A DNA stretch of 64,000 bases, taken from the NCBI GenBank assembly GCA_041741535.1, contig JBGSJV010000062.1:62001-126000 (forward strand), given 5' to 3'. Below, piece by piece: positions 51,704-61,032 of the stretch. The stretch is from M30B19 sp041741535 (lineage in GTDB: Bacteria; Planctomycetota; Planctomycetia; Pirellulales; Pirellulaceae). The translations under genes were made by a program, and so were the position numbers. The number at the start of each line of letters is the position of its first letter. The stretch's first letter is position 1. The notes beneath the pieces are model-generated. The model was given only the letters and a program-made list of their open reading frames with translations, had not been told where the DNA came from and did no database searches.

Positions 51704-53188
51704 ATGGGAAACTCCATGGTGCCGCGTCTGTTCAGGTATTGCCAGTATTTCGTAACCATTTTGACAGTGATGGGAGTCCTGTCGTTCGCGAGCGAGACCT
51801 TGGTCCTTGCTCAAGAGACTCCGACGAATCAGGTCGAAGCTCAGGAAGAGAAAAAGCCGCCTACGGTGGAGGATTTGCAAAAGGCGATCGAAGATCTGAA
51901 GACCGAAGCCGCAGCCGCGACGGCGTCTGTCGTTGAACAAACGGGTTGGCTATGGACCTGCATCGCCGCGTTCTTGGTGTTCTTTATGCAAGCCGGATTC
52001 GCCCTGGTCGAAGCGGGCTTCACGCGAGCCAAGAACTGCGTCAATATCATCATGAAGAACTTGTTGGATTTTGCCGTCGGTTCGATCACGTATTGGATGG
52101 TCGGATTTGGCTTGATGTTTGGGATCTCGACGAACGGCTGGTACGGCACGACCGATTTCTTTGTGGACGGTCTGGTCGATGGCAAAAACAGCAACTGGGA
52201 ATTCACATTCTTAATTTTCCAAACCGTCTTTGCCGCGACCGCCGCGACCATTGTGTCGGGGGCTATGGCCGAGCGCACCAAATTCACTTCGTACCTAATT
52301 TACAGCGTTCTCATCACGGCTGTTGTTTACCCAATTTCCGGTAGTTGGATATGGGGTAATTTCTACCATTTGACCGCCCATAGTGGTGGTTGGTTGCAAA
52401 ATATGAAGTTCGTTGACTTTGCTGGTTCCACAGCCGTCCACTCCGTTGGCGGATGGGCAGCATTGGCCGGCGCATTGGTCATTGGTCCGCGCATTGGCAA
52501 GTTTCACAAGGATGGAACCGTCACGCCGATCATGGGGCACTCGATGCCGTTGGCCGCTTTGGGTGTTTTTATTCTTTGGTTGGGTTGGTTTGGGTTTAAT
52601 CCTGGCTCGACGACCTCGATGGCAGGTGGAAACTTTGCTCGAATTGCCGTGATCACGAATTTGTCGGCGGTCGCTGGGGTGATTACCGCGATGGCCACAT
52701 CGTGGATCTTGTTCAAGAAGCCCGATTGTAGCTTTGCGCTTAATGGGGCACTGGCGGGACTGGTTTCCATCACGGCAGGATGTAACGATGTCGGGCCGGT
52801 ATCTGCTCTGCTGATTGGCTCGATTGGCGGCGTGGTCTGCGTGCTCTCGGTGCTGATGTTTGATCGAATGCGGATTGATGATCCGGTTGGTGCGATTTCG
52901 GTTCACGGTGTTTGTGGAGCTTGGGGTACGTTGGCGGTTGGCTTGTTCGCCGACGCCATCTACGCTGGAAGTTCGGGACTGTTTTCGGGAGGTGGAATGT
53001 CGCTACTCCTGATTCAGGCGACTGGCGTTGTCGCGATCATGATCTGGGCATTTGGAACTTCCTTGTTGATTTTCTTGGGACTCAAGTACACGATCGGTCT
53101 CCGCGTTCCCGAGGAAGAAGAGATCGCTGGTCTGGACTCCACCGAACATGGTATGGTGGCCTATCCGTATAGTCCCGTTCAGGACTAA
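51704..53188 (+). CDS. amt: Ammonium transporter
   Basis: A 494-residue Amt/Rh-family channel. An N-terminal signal-like segment and a charged, Gln/Glu-rich extracytoplasmic part (QETPTNQVEAQEEKKPPTVEDLQKAIEDL) precede the channel, an extension beyond usual AmtB. Landmarks are GFALVEAGFTRAKN, the first pore His in TAVHSVGGWAALAGAL, NPGSTTSMAGGN, SVHGVCGAWGTLAVGLFA with the second His, and the C-terminal LKYTIGLRVPEEEEIAGLD that contacts P-II. It passes ammonium across the cytoplasmic membrane. ATG at 51704; one at 51716 is possible. The P-II gene follows, so the pair forms a nitrogen-regulated operon. Confidence 0.94.
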   Translation: MGNSMVPRLFRYCQYFVTILTVMGVLSFASETLVLAQETPTNQVEAQEEKKPPTVEDLQKAIEDLKTEAAAATASVVEQTGWLWTCIAAFLVFFMQAGFALVEAGFTRAKNCVNIIMKNLLDFAVGSITYWMVGFGLMFGISTNGWYGTTDFFVDGLVDGKNSNWEFTFLIFQTVFAATAATIVSGAMAERTKFTSYLIYSVLITAVVYPISGSWIWGNFYHLTAHSGGWLQNMKFVDFAGSTAVHSVGGWAALAGALVIGPRIGKFHKDGTVTPIMGHSMPLAALGVFILWLGWFGFNPGSTTSMAGGNFARIAVITNLSAVAGVITAMATSWILFKKPDCSFALNGALAGLVSITAGCNDVGPVSALLIGSIGGVVCVLSVLMFDRMRIDDPVGAISVHGVCGAWGTLAVGLFADAIYAGSSGLFSGGGMSLLLIQATGVVAIMIWAFGTSLLIFLGLKYTIGLRVPEEEEIAGLDSTEHGMVAYPYSPVQD

Positions 53189-53210
53189 CGTGTAGAAACA
53201 CGCCCGCTGC

Positions 53211-53246
53211 GTCAGCCCCGGTTATTATCCTGTAACCGTGGCTGAC
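53211..53246 (+). promoter_or_regulatory. Hairpin between amt and P-II gene
   Basis: gtcagccccggtta (53211-53224) and taaccgtggctgac (53233-53246) form a 14-bp stem with one mismatch and an 8-nt loop; no T-run follows. It may stabilise or attenuate the transcript between the two genes. Confidence 0.4.
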
Positions 53247-53331
53247 GCGGGTTGGCTTACCCGTCTTTGCAGCCGTGTCCAAGCGCTATTGCTGGGCCAC
53301 ACCCTTGAATCAACCATCCGGGAGTATCTCT

Positions 53332-53670
53332 GTGAAAAAAATCGAAGCAATCATCCGGCATTCACATTTGGAAACGGTTAAAGCCGCCTTGATCGAAGCT
53401 GGTATCGAAGGCATGACGGTCACCGAAGTACGTGGATTCGGACGTCAAAAAGGTCAAAAGGAAGTTTATCGCGGAGCGGAATACGCCGTCGATTTGGTCC
53501 CCAAAATTCGACTCGACATCGTCGTGCCCGATGGCAAAGTCGATCCCTGCATCGCAGTTCTGACCAAGGCTGCCCGAACCGGCAAGATCGGCGACGGGAA
53601 GATCTTTGTCATTGGTGTCGAGCAAACCATTCGGATTCGCACCGGCGAGACCGGAACTGAGGCGATTTAG
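53332..53670 (+). CDS. P-II nitrogen regulatory protein
   Basis: A 112-residue P-II protein (GlnB/GlnK family). The start is the GTG at 53332, with GGGAG seven bases upstream, giving MKKIEAIIRHSHLETVKAAL, the usual N-terminus. The T-loop GFGRQKGQKEVYRGAEYAVDLVPK keeps the Tyr that is uridylylated in many bacteria, and the end GKIGDGKIFVIGVEQTIRIRTGETGTEAI is standard. Trimeric P-II binds ATP, ADP and 2-oxoglutarate and controls the Amt channel encoded just upstream; genes linked to amt are usually called glnK, but the sequence does not separate GlnB from GlnK. Confidence 0.96.
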   Translation: MKKIEAIIRHSHLETVKAALIEAGIEGMTVTEVRGFGRQKGQKEVYRGAEYAVDLVPKIRLDIVVPDGKVDPCIAVLTKAARTGKIGDGKIFVIGVEQTIRIRTGETGTEAI

Positions 53671-53833
53671 GTTTCCAATCGGCCGAATCCCTACAATCGG
53701 ATTGTCTTTCGGCTTCGTTGCAGTTTCTCAACGTTTGTGCCCAAATTTCCTCAAATTGCAAGGTAAAGTTCCCGCGAACGGCAAGCTTTGCCAGTTCCTT
53801 GGAACCGCATCGAACATGAGAGGGAAGCTCCGC

Positions 53834-54196
53834 ATGGCTAAGAAGAAACCGGAATTGGCTCAAATGGACGAACTGGGGCGACGATCGCAGAAAGATCGAC
53901 GAACCACACTCGCTGCCAAGGCGGCCGAAGAACGACGCGATGGCACGGGTCGCCGCCGACACATCGACCCCACCACTTGCGAACGCGACTATTCCGAAGA
54001 CGAATTGGAATTCATGCGAGCCGTGGATGAATACAAACGCAAGAATCGCCGCATGTTCCCCACATGCAGTGAACTGCTAGAAGTGCTTCGCGGTCTCGGC
54101 TATCAAAAGTTGGACGTCAACGCGAGTCAACCTGGCTCGACGGCCGCTCCGATCGGCATTTTGAACTCAAACGCAGACTCGCCGGTATTGGTCTAA
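53834..54196 (+). CDS. Small basic conserved protein
   Basis: A 120-residue hydrophilic protein starting at 53834, where AGGGAAG (53821-53827) lies six bases ahead; an ATG at 53816 lacks this. Lys/Arg-rich N-terminal half (KKKPELAQMDELGRRSQKDRRTTL...RRHIDP), then a compact helix pair DELEFMRAVDEYKRKNRRMFPTCSELLEVLRGLGYQKL, resembling a winged-helix-like segment. The C-terminal 25 residues look disordered. I believe similar proteins occur across planctomycetes but know no function; DNA or RNA binding is a guess from charge. Confidence 0.7.
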   Translation: MAKKKPELAQMDELGRRSQKDRRTTLAAKAAEERRDGTGRRRHIDPTTCERDYSEDELEFMRAVDEYKRKNRRMFPTCSELLEVLRGLGYQKLDVNASQPGSTAAPIGILNSNADSPVLV

Positions 54197-54238
54197 GCCT
54201 CGGACCAATCTGAAACTCAATGGCACTTGTGGTACGAT

Positions 54239-54262
54239 GGCGACTGGAGCTTTCCAGTCGCC
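54239..54262 (+). repeat. Short palindrome before giant gene
   Basis: ggcgactgga (54239-54248), loop gctt, tccagtcgcc (54253-54262): a perfect 10-bp stem, 19 bases before the ATG at 54282. It may be a dispersed palindromic repeat that also affects translation start. Confidence 0.5.
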
Positions 54263-54281
54263 CTATCATAAGAGCCGGGTT

Positions 54282-57200
54282 ATGAGTTTTACTGCGCGCG
54301 CTTATTTGCCTGTCTTTGCGTTCCTCTTCGTTTGGCTAGGGCTCGGGTCGTCTACCGCCCGCTCGCAGGAACTTCCCCAGACGGGAAAGTACTTCCTGGG
54401 AGCAGCCAAGCTGGATATCTCGCCGCGACATCCGGTACTACTTTCAGGATATGCAGGTCGCACGCACGAACTGACACAGAACATCGTTCAGCCTTTGTTT
54501 GCTCGAGCGTTGGTCATCGGTCAATCCAAAGCACAAACATCTGCTCCCGATTCGCGGCATCTGCTGATTGCGGTCGATAATTGCTCGGTCCATGCGGCGG
54601 TTCGTCGGGTGGTCGTCCAAGAAATTCACGCGAAGTTCGGCATCGTTCCCGAACAGGTAACCATCGCGTCCACGCATACTCACAGCGGCCCAATGCTCAG
54701 CGGCGCGCTGGAGAATCTTCTTATTCGCGATCAAACCGCCCCGGAGCAACTGGCGTGTGAGCGATACACGCAACAACTCATTCAAGCTTTGGTCGATGTA
54801 ACCGAACAAGCGCTGGCCGCTCAACAATGGGTGACCTTGCAACGACAGCAAGGGGAATTGGACTTCGCGCTTAATCGCCGGGGTGGACAAGTCGTCGACC
54901 ATTCGTTGCCAATCTTGGTCGCTTACAACGAACAACAACAGCCCACGATGATTCTGACCAACTACGCCTGTCACTGTGTGGCCGGCGGCAGTGGACTTGA
55001 GATTTGCGGTGATTGGGCGGGGTTTGCCAGTGCCTCGATGGAAGAAGATTTCCCCAGCGCCACCGCAGTGGTTGTCATTGGCTGCGGAGCGGACCAGAAT
55101 CCCAAAGCAATGGGCGGAATCACTGCGGCCCAGCAACAGGGCGAGCAGTTGGCCGCCAAGATTCAAGAGTTGATGAGCCAACCGCAGCAACCCGTCCGCG
55201 GAGACCTTCAAAGTCAATTCAACGAGATCGCCTTGCCTTTGGCTGAATTGCCCTCGACCGAAGAATGGGAACGTCGCGCTCAAGAACCCGGCATCATCGG
55301 ATATCACGCACAGAAAAATCTTCGTCGGCTCCGTGACGGCACCCCATTGCCGCAGAAAATTCCGTATCCGATTCAAACCTGGTCGTTTGGTAGCGACTTG
55401 GCCATGGTGTTTTTGGGCGGTGAAGTCGTGGTCGACTACGCCCATCTGTTGCGGCGGCATCTGGATCCGGATCGACTCTGGGTCACCGCCTATGCGAACG
55501 ATGTCGCCTGTTACATCCCATCCCAACGAATCTTGCAAGAAGGCGGCTACGAAGGTGGCGATGCGATGGTCTGGTACGACTTGCCCGCGCGCTTGACTCC
55601 GCAAACGCAGGACCTGATTGTGGATGAAGTGAAACGGCAACTCGGAGTAAATTTTGCCGCCTCACACGACTCGTCACGCACCGGTGGGACCTGGCCGCGT
55701 TCCCCGCAATCCTCTCGCGATTTGATGGTGACTCACCCGGAATTGAAGGTCGAGTTAGTCGCCAGCGAGCCCTTGATTCGTGATCCGGTCGCGATTGATT
55801 TTGGACCCGATGGACGATTGTGGGTCGCTCAAATGCACGATTATCCGGAAGGACTCGATGGTCAGTACCAAGCCGGCGGCTCGATCCAAGTCTTGCGCGA
55901 TTCTGATGGCGATGGACAATACGACACGAGCCAAACGTTTCTCGATTCCTTGCCATTTCCTACCGACGTGAAAGTGTGGCGCGACGGCGTGCTCATTTGT
56001 ACCGCGCCCAACGTACTATTTGCTCGCGACACGGATGGCGACGGAAAGGCGGACGATATCCGCACCGTCCTGACGGGCTTCGAGACGCACAACTATCAAG
56101 CGCGGGTCAATAGTTTGGCGTGGGGACTGGATCACTGGGTTTATGGCGCGGCCGGGATTTTTGGCGGTCACGTGGAAAACGTTCATGGCCAAAAAATCGA
56201 TTTGAGCAATCGGGACTTTCGGCTCCGACCCGATACCGGTGAAGTGTCCTCCGCCAGCGGGCGAACCCAACAAGGTCGCGTTCGCGACGATTGGGGAAAC
56301 TGGTTTGGTTGCGACAATAGCACGTTGTTGGTTCATTACCCTGCCACCGAACATTACAGTGCGCGACAACCAACGGCAGCCTCGCCACGACCCAGTGTCT
56401 TGGTCGCGCAAGCGAATCGACTGTTTCCCCCGCCACAAATCGTGCAATGGGCCTTGAGTGGTCCGCCCGGTTTGCCCACATCCGCCTGCGGCTTAGGTAT
56501 TTTGCGCAGCCCGTTGTTAGGCGACGATTACTACGGCAACACATTCACTTGCGAACCGGTGAACCAATTGGTCCATCGGCTTCAATTGAAATCCAGTAGT
56601 GTCACGTTCCAAGGCCAGCGCGCGGCGAACGAGACAGATCGAGAATTTCTTTGGTCAACCGATCCGTGGTTCCGGCCCGTCCAAGTCAAGACGGGACTGG
56701 ATGGCGCCTTGTACGTGGTCGACATGTACCGCTTCTTGATCGAACATCCGCGATTTTTGAGTGACGAAGTCCGCTCGCAGATTGACGTGCGAGCCGGTCA
56801 TGATCGCGGGCGTATCTATCGTGTGGTGCCTCGACAAAGAACAACGCCCCTCCCAGCCAGCTCCGACGATCTCACTCGGTTGAGTGTGGTTGCATTGGCC
56901 CAACGATTGGATACGCCGAACGGCACCTTGCGCGACTTGATCCATCAAATGTTGTGGTGGTCTTATGACTCGCAACAAGAATCGCCCGAGTGGAGTAAGG
57001 CCATTCAACATCTCCAGCAATTGGCCGCCGGGTCCGCCCATGGTGCGGTGCGCGGACAAGCTCTATCGCTAATTGCCGAGTGGCAGCGATTGCCCGACGA
57101 ATTGCTGATGAAGGCGTTGCGCGACGACCACACGCAGGTTCGGCGACAAGCGATCCGCGTTTCCGAAGCTTGGCTGCGCGATTCGGAACGTGCTCGCCTC

Positions 57201-59768
57201 ATTGGCCCCATCGTCGCGGATTTGGCGGCGGACCCGGATCCTCAGGTTCGTTTGCAAGTTGCCTATAGTTTGGGTGAATGGCGCGAAACACCCGCGGCAG
57301 GCGCCTTGAATCGATTGTTGGACTCGGACCCGCACGATCCCTGGATCGTTGCAGCGGTGCAAAGTAGCCTACACGGCGAGAACGTGGGCGAAGTCCTCCA
57401 ACATCGTTTGCAGCTGCTGGGCCCCGCAGATATCCTGTCGGCCGAAAATCGTCAACTCGTGCGGCAGACCCTGCGCATGGCCGACATTCCTTTGTGGCAC
57501 TTGTTTGACGACTATTTGGTCTTGGATCCAACTCAGGAAGAACCGGCCCAGTGGCAATTGGAACTTTGGTCCGAAGTCTCTGAGTTCGCGCTTCGCGAAC
57601 CGGATCGCTTGAACGATCCCGAATTCCGAACCGTGCAAGCGGGTGTGTTGGAGCGAGTGATCCGTGGCCTCGAGGCAGCCGACGTGGAGCGGGATTGGCA
57701 AGTCCATGGACTGGAATTACTTGGACATGCCCCGGATCCCGCTCGAGTGTTGCCAAGTGTACAAAACGCGTTGCGTCCCCAAGTTGCTTTGCATGTGCAA
57801 CAGGCCGCGCTGCGCGCGTGGGCGCGCTTGGCGCGGCCCGGTGTTCTTTCCGTTAGCGAAGCCTATTGCCAGACCTTTCCACAATGGACGCCCATCATCC
57901 AAGATCAAGCGGTCAAGTTGGCTCAGACCAATCCGCAGTTGACAACCGCTTTGCTCCATGCGATCGCCGCGCGACAAGTTCCGGAAAACGTGCTGGACGC
58001 CAGCTCTCGTCAGTTCTTTCTTGAACATCCTACAGAGGCCGTCCGCCAATTGGCAGCTCAAGTCTTTACAGCTGCCGGTCCGGGTCAATGGCCAGAGCGG
58101 TTTCCGCAATACTTGAATTTGAATGTCGGTGACGGTAATGCAGAACAGGGTCAAGCGGTGTTTCGGCAACACTGTGCGGTCTGCCATCGAATTGGGGACC
58201 ATGGGTATGTTGTCGGCCCCGACCTGCGCGCGCTAACCGATCTTTCGGTCACCGGCTTGTTGGCATCCATCTTGGATCCTCACGCGGCCTTGGACACACG
58301 TTATGCGGCCTACCTGGCGCTGACCAGCGATGGTCAAGTGATCACCGGCATGATGCAAGAGGAATCCACCAATAGCGTGACGTTGGTTGGGCAAGAAGGA
58401 AAGAAGTACCAGCTCTTGCGCAACGAGATCGACGAACTGAGCCGCACAGGCAAATCGTTGATGCCGGAAGGCCTGGAAAAAGAGATCCCGCCGCTGGCCA
58501 TGCGAGACCTGTTGAAATATTTGGGCGCCGGTTCGGCCCAGGTGCGTTATCATTATGTCGATTCGCCGGGGGCTCATTCGAATTATCCGGATTCGGACCC
58601 GCCGCATAAAATGGTCGATCGTCAACTGGGGACCGAACACTTCAACGATGGACAATGGCTGAACTTTTATCATATCGGTCAACCCGTCCATCGCGCGGTA
58701 TTTGAGTTTGGCGAAACCATCACGCTGTCGCGGATTCGCTTCACCTATGGTGTCAATCATCGACCTGGAGTGATCCACGCCCCGCGCGTCATGCGTTTGA
58801 AGTTGATCGGCACCGAAGAGCCTAACCATCCTCTGCTCGAAGTAGCGGACTGGGATGATTCGCCGGACGGGTTGGGAGTTTATCAAATCCAGCGACGACA
58901 AAAATCCATCGAGATGACGCCGGTCGTTGTTCGAGCAGTCGAGATAGAATGGGAAAGTGATTTTGAATGGACTTCTTTTGCGGAAATCGAATTCAATCCC
59001 GTGCAGCTGGGCGAACGCGAAACGATCCCCGCTGACGCAGCCGTCGCTTCGGACGTTGGTCAAACTCCCATGTCCAAACAACCGGTTCCGTCCGTGGGTT
59101 TTGCTTCCGTCGATCAAATGCTGGCGTTGGTCGCTACGGCTCAAGTCGGGACGGCGGATGAGTATCGAGTGATCCCTGAGATCTGGCAACACGCGATTGC
59201 GGCCGGCAAACGAAACGATCCTGACGAATTGCGGGCGATGTTGCAAGCATCACTTCCGGTTTCGCAGGAAGCCCTGGAGGATTGGCAAGCGGTGGTGATT
59301 GGCGGTGGCGTGATCAATGGCATTAGCCAAACGGGGATTTATCCGGGGCCACGAATCGCAGAAATCATTGCCTCGGATGGGAACTTGACCGAGCGTTGGA
59401 CGCGTAGCTTGGAATTGGCCGCCGAGATGGCGGATCAGGAAACCACACCACAAGGGACTCGATACGATGCACTGCGAATGTTGGCGCTGCTTCCCTGGAG
59501 TTCGTCACGTGAGCCGCTGCGGAGATACTTGCAACCGGGAGTACCGCATGAGCTACAGATGGGGGCCGTTAGCGGTTTGGTGGACGTGCCAAATGAAGAG
59601 GCCGCGCTGGAATTGCACCAGGCTCTAGGTCATTTAGCGGAAGACCTCCACGGGCTAGCCGTGGATGGCTTGACTCGTCCGGCAGCCACCGCAGGTCTGC
59701 GAGCCGCGCTCGACTCGGGCAGACTCAAGCGGGAGGACTTGCACCCGACCATCCGCGAACGCTTGTGA
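54282..59768 (+). CDS. Ceramidase-like/heme dehydrogenase/cytochrome c giant protein
   Basis: A 1828-residue exported protein, one of the largest in the window. The ATG at 54282 gives a Sec signal (YLPVFAFLFVWLGLGSSTARS). Order: residues ~30-470 neutral/alkaline ceramidase N-terminal-like domain (GAAKLDISPRHPVLLSGYAGR, the metal motif STHTHSGP at 130-137, and CHCVAGGSGLEICGDWAG); ~485-860 a PVC-type membrane-bound dehydrogenase beta-propeller (DSDGDGQYDTS, DTDGDGKADD); ~870-1280 HEAT-like helices; c-type heme C1298-AVC-H1302 with its cytochrome module; ~1405-1560 a discoidin-like beta domain (HKMVDRQLGTEHFNDGQWLNFY); and a helical end. It might release or oxidise a carbohydrate- or lipid-linked substrate outside the cytoplasm, donating electrons to the heme. 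The substrate is not readable. All segments are in one open frame. Confidence 0.88.
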   Translation: MSFTARAYLPVFAFLFVWLGLGSSTARSQELPQTGKYFLGAAKLDISPRHPVLLSGYAGRTHELTQNIVQPLFARALVIGQSKAQTSAPDSRHLLIAVDNCSVHAAVRRVVVQEIHAKFGIVPEQVTIASTHTHSGPMLSGALENLLIRDQTAPEQLACERYTQQLIQALVDVTEQALAAQQWVTLQRQQGELDFALNRRGGQVVDHSLPILVAYNEQQQPTMILTNYACHCVAGGSGLEICGDWAGFASASMEEDFPSATAVVVIGCGADQNPKAMGGITAAQQQGEQLAAKIQELMSQPQQPVRGDLQSQFNEIALPLAELPSTEEWERRAQEPGIIGYHAQKNLRRLRDGTPLPQKIPYPIQTWSFGSDLAMVFLGGEVVVDYAHLLRRHLDPDRLWVTAYANDVACYIPSQRILQEGGYEGGDAMVWYDLPARLTPQTQDLIVDEVKRQLGVNFAASHDSSRTGGTWPRSPQSSRDLMVTHPELKVELVASEPLIRDPVAIDFGPDGRLWVAQMHDYPEGLDGQYQAGGSIQVLRDSDGDGQYDTSQTFLDSLPFPTDVKVWRDGVLICTAPNVLFARDTDGDGKADDIRTVLTGFETHNYQARVNSLAWGLDHWVYGAAGIFGGHVENVHGQKIDLSNRDFRLRPDTGEVSSASGRTQQGRVRDDWGNWFGCDNSTLLVHYPATEHYSARQPTAASPRPSVLVAQANRLFPPPQIVQWALSGPPGLPTSACGLGILRSPLLGDDYYGNTFTCEPVNQLVHRLQLKSSSVTFQGQRAANETDREFLWSTDPWFRPVQVKTGLDGALYVVDMYRFLIEHPRFLSDEVRSQIDVRAGHDRGRIYRVVPRQRTTPLPASSDDLTRLSVVALAQRLDTPNGTLRDLIHQMLWWSYDSQQESPEWSKAIQHLQQLAAGSAHGAVRGQALSLIAEWQRLPDELLMKALRDDHTQVRRQAIRVSEAWLRDSERARLIGPIVADLAADPDPQVRLQVAYSLGEWRETPAAGALNRLLDSDPHDPWIVAAVQSSLHGENVGEVLQHRLQLLGPADILSAENRQLVRQTLRMADIPLWHLFDDYLVLDPTQEEPAQWQLELWSEVSEFALREPDRLNDPEFRTVQAGVLERVIRGLEAADVERDWQVHGLELLGHAPDPARVLPSVQNALRPQVALHVQQAALRAWARLARPGVLSVSEAYCQTFPQWTPIIQDQAVKLAQTNPQLTTALLHAIAARQVPENVLDASSRQFFLEHPTEAVRQLAAQVFTAAGPGQWPERFPQYLNLNVGDGNAEQGQAVFRQHCAVCHRIGDHGYVVGPDLRALTDLSVTGLLASILDPHAALDTRYAAYLALTSDGQVITGMMQEESTNSVTLVGQEGKKYQLLRNEIDELSRTGKSLMPEGLEKEIPPLAMRDLLKYLGAGSAQVRYHYVDSPGAHSNYPDSDPPHKMVDRQLGTEHFNDGQWLNFYHIGQPVHRAVFEFGETITLSRIRFTYGVNHRPGVIHAPRVMRLKLIGTEEPNHPLLEVADWDDSPDGLGVYQIQRRQKSIEMTPVVVRAVEIEWESDFEWTSFAEIEFNPVQLGERETIPADAAVASDVGQTPMSKQPVPSVGFASVDQMLALVATAQVGTADEYRVIPEIWQHAIAAGKRNDPDELRAMLQASLPVSQEALEDWQAVVIGGGVINGISQTGIYPGPRIAEIIASDGNLTERWTRSLELAAEMADQETTPQGTRYDALRMLALLPWSSSREPLRRYLQPGVPHELQMGAVSGLVDVPNEEAALELHQALGHLAEDLHGLAVDGLTRPAATAGLRAALDSGRLKREDLHPTIRERL

Positions 59769-59811
59769 ACGATCCATACGCCTCACTCGGTTAACGCAGC
59801 AGCGAAAGTTC

Positions 59812-59836
59812 AAAAAAGAGTCCTGACACCTTTTTT
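59812..59836. terminator. Bidirectional terminator between convergent genes
   Basis: aaaaaag (59812-59818) pairs with ctttttt (59830-59836) around an 11-nt loop, between the stops of the giant gene and hemW. Runs of A/T on both sides allow function in both directions. Confidence 0.5.
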
Positions 59837-59838
59837 GG

Positions 59839-61032
59839 TTATAGATAGTTGGGCCAGAGGGTGTCGGAGATGTAGAGGCCTTGGGGAGTTAGCTTGAGCC
59901 GATCGTTGTCCCAACAAAAATGGTCGGCCTCCACGTCGCGTCGAATTTGCTCGCCAAACAATTCATCCCAGTCCAGGCCTGTCTCGCTGCGAAACGTCTT
60001 GGGGTCCAAGCCGTCCAACATCCGCATGCCAAAAACAAAATACTCACGAGCACGCATGACATCGCCGTCTTGATCCCATTCCGCCACCGGATTCCTCTGC
60101 GTTTGCATTCGCTTGATGTAAGTCGTCGTGCTGCTGTGATTCACGTATCTTTGTCCGTCCACATAACCCGCAGCTCCCGGCCCAAACGCCCAATACGGTC
60201 GACCGGTCCAATACACACAGTTGTGGCGACTGCGAAACCCCGGCCGAGCGAAGTTGGAAACTTCATAATGCTCAAAGCCACGGTCCAATAAGAACCAACG
60301 AGTCTGTTGATAAAGTTGCAAGGCGTGATCCTGTTCCGCCTCGTGCAAAACGCCACGTTGCAGTCGACTCCAAAACGGAGTCCCTTTCTCGTAAGTCAAT
60401 TGATAAGTCGACAAGTGCGACGCTTGACAAGACAACGCCGCCTGCAGATCGGCTTCCCACTGAGCGGCCGTCTCGTCACCAACGGCAAAGATCAAGTCCA
60501 AGCTCAATTGCCGACCGCGCTCCAGCACAAACTCGCATGCTTGTTGGATATCGATCGCGCGATGCGTGCGTTCCAACAGCGCCAACTTCTCGGCGCGGAA
60601 CGATTGGACACCCAGACTGAATCGCGTCACACCATGGGCCGACCAATGCGCGACGACGGACTTGGTCAGATCATTCGGATTCGCCTCCACCGACCATTCG
60701 CTCGTGGAATCACGTTCCTCCCAAACAAAATACTGCCGCAGCAAGTTCACCAAACGATCGACTTGTGGCAACGAGAGAAAGGTCGGCGTTCCGCCCCCCA
60801 AGAATAGCGTCTTGATGGCCCGCGGCGATGACTCGTTCCCTAATCGCCACTCCAATTCTCGCTGCAAGGCCTCTAAATACGCCTCGACCAAATCGGCTCG
60901 GTCGGCGATGAGTGCAAAGTTGCAATAGCCACAGCGCTGCGTGCAAAACGGGATATGAACATAAACCGATTTGGGAACCCGCTTCCAAACCGGTTGGGCC
61001 AAGTCGGCGTTTGACTCGGCGATACTATCCAT
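59839..61032 (-). CDS. hemW: HemW-like radical SAM protein
   Basis: A 397-residue radical SAM protein of the HemN/HemW family. The cluster motif is C30-TQR-C34-GY-C37 (the C-x3-C-x2-C type, followed by NF). Further landmarks are KTLFLGGGTPTFLS (SAM-binding), SVEANPNDLT, RFSLGVQSFRAEKL, SLDLIFAVGDET, and HYEVSNFARPGFRSRHNCVYW with the HemW-type ending. The His pattern favours HemW, a heme chaperone, rather than oxygen-independent coproporphyrinogen oxidase, though annotation usually mixes these. It overlaps the membrane-protein gene by 8 bp, so it is translationally coupled. Confidence 0.88.
   Translation of the reverse strand: MDSIAESNADLAQPVWKRVPKSVYVHIPFCTQRCGYCNFALIADRADLVEAYLEALQRELEWRLGNESSPRAIKTLFLGGGTPTFLSLPQVDRLVNLLRQYFVWEERDSTSEWSVEANPNDLTKSVVAHWSAHGVTRFSLGVQSFRAEKLALLERTHRAIDIQQACEFVLERGRQLSLDLIFAVGDETAAQWEADLQAALSCQASHLSTYQLTYEKGTPFWSRLQRGVLHEAEQDHALQLYQQTRWFLLDRGFEHYEVSNFARPGFRSRHNCVYWTGRPYWAFGPGAAGYVDGQRYVNHSSTTTYIKRMQTQRNPVAEWDQDGDVMRAREYFVFGMRMLDGLDPKTFRSETGLDWDELFGEQIRRDVEADHFCWDNDRLKLTPQGLYISDTLWPNYL

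Noticed and set aside
53606..53833. N-terminal extension of the small basic protein
   Set aside because: The extended part overlaps the P-II stop region and has no coding character; a good ribosome-binding site precedes 53834.
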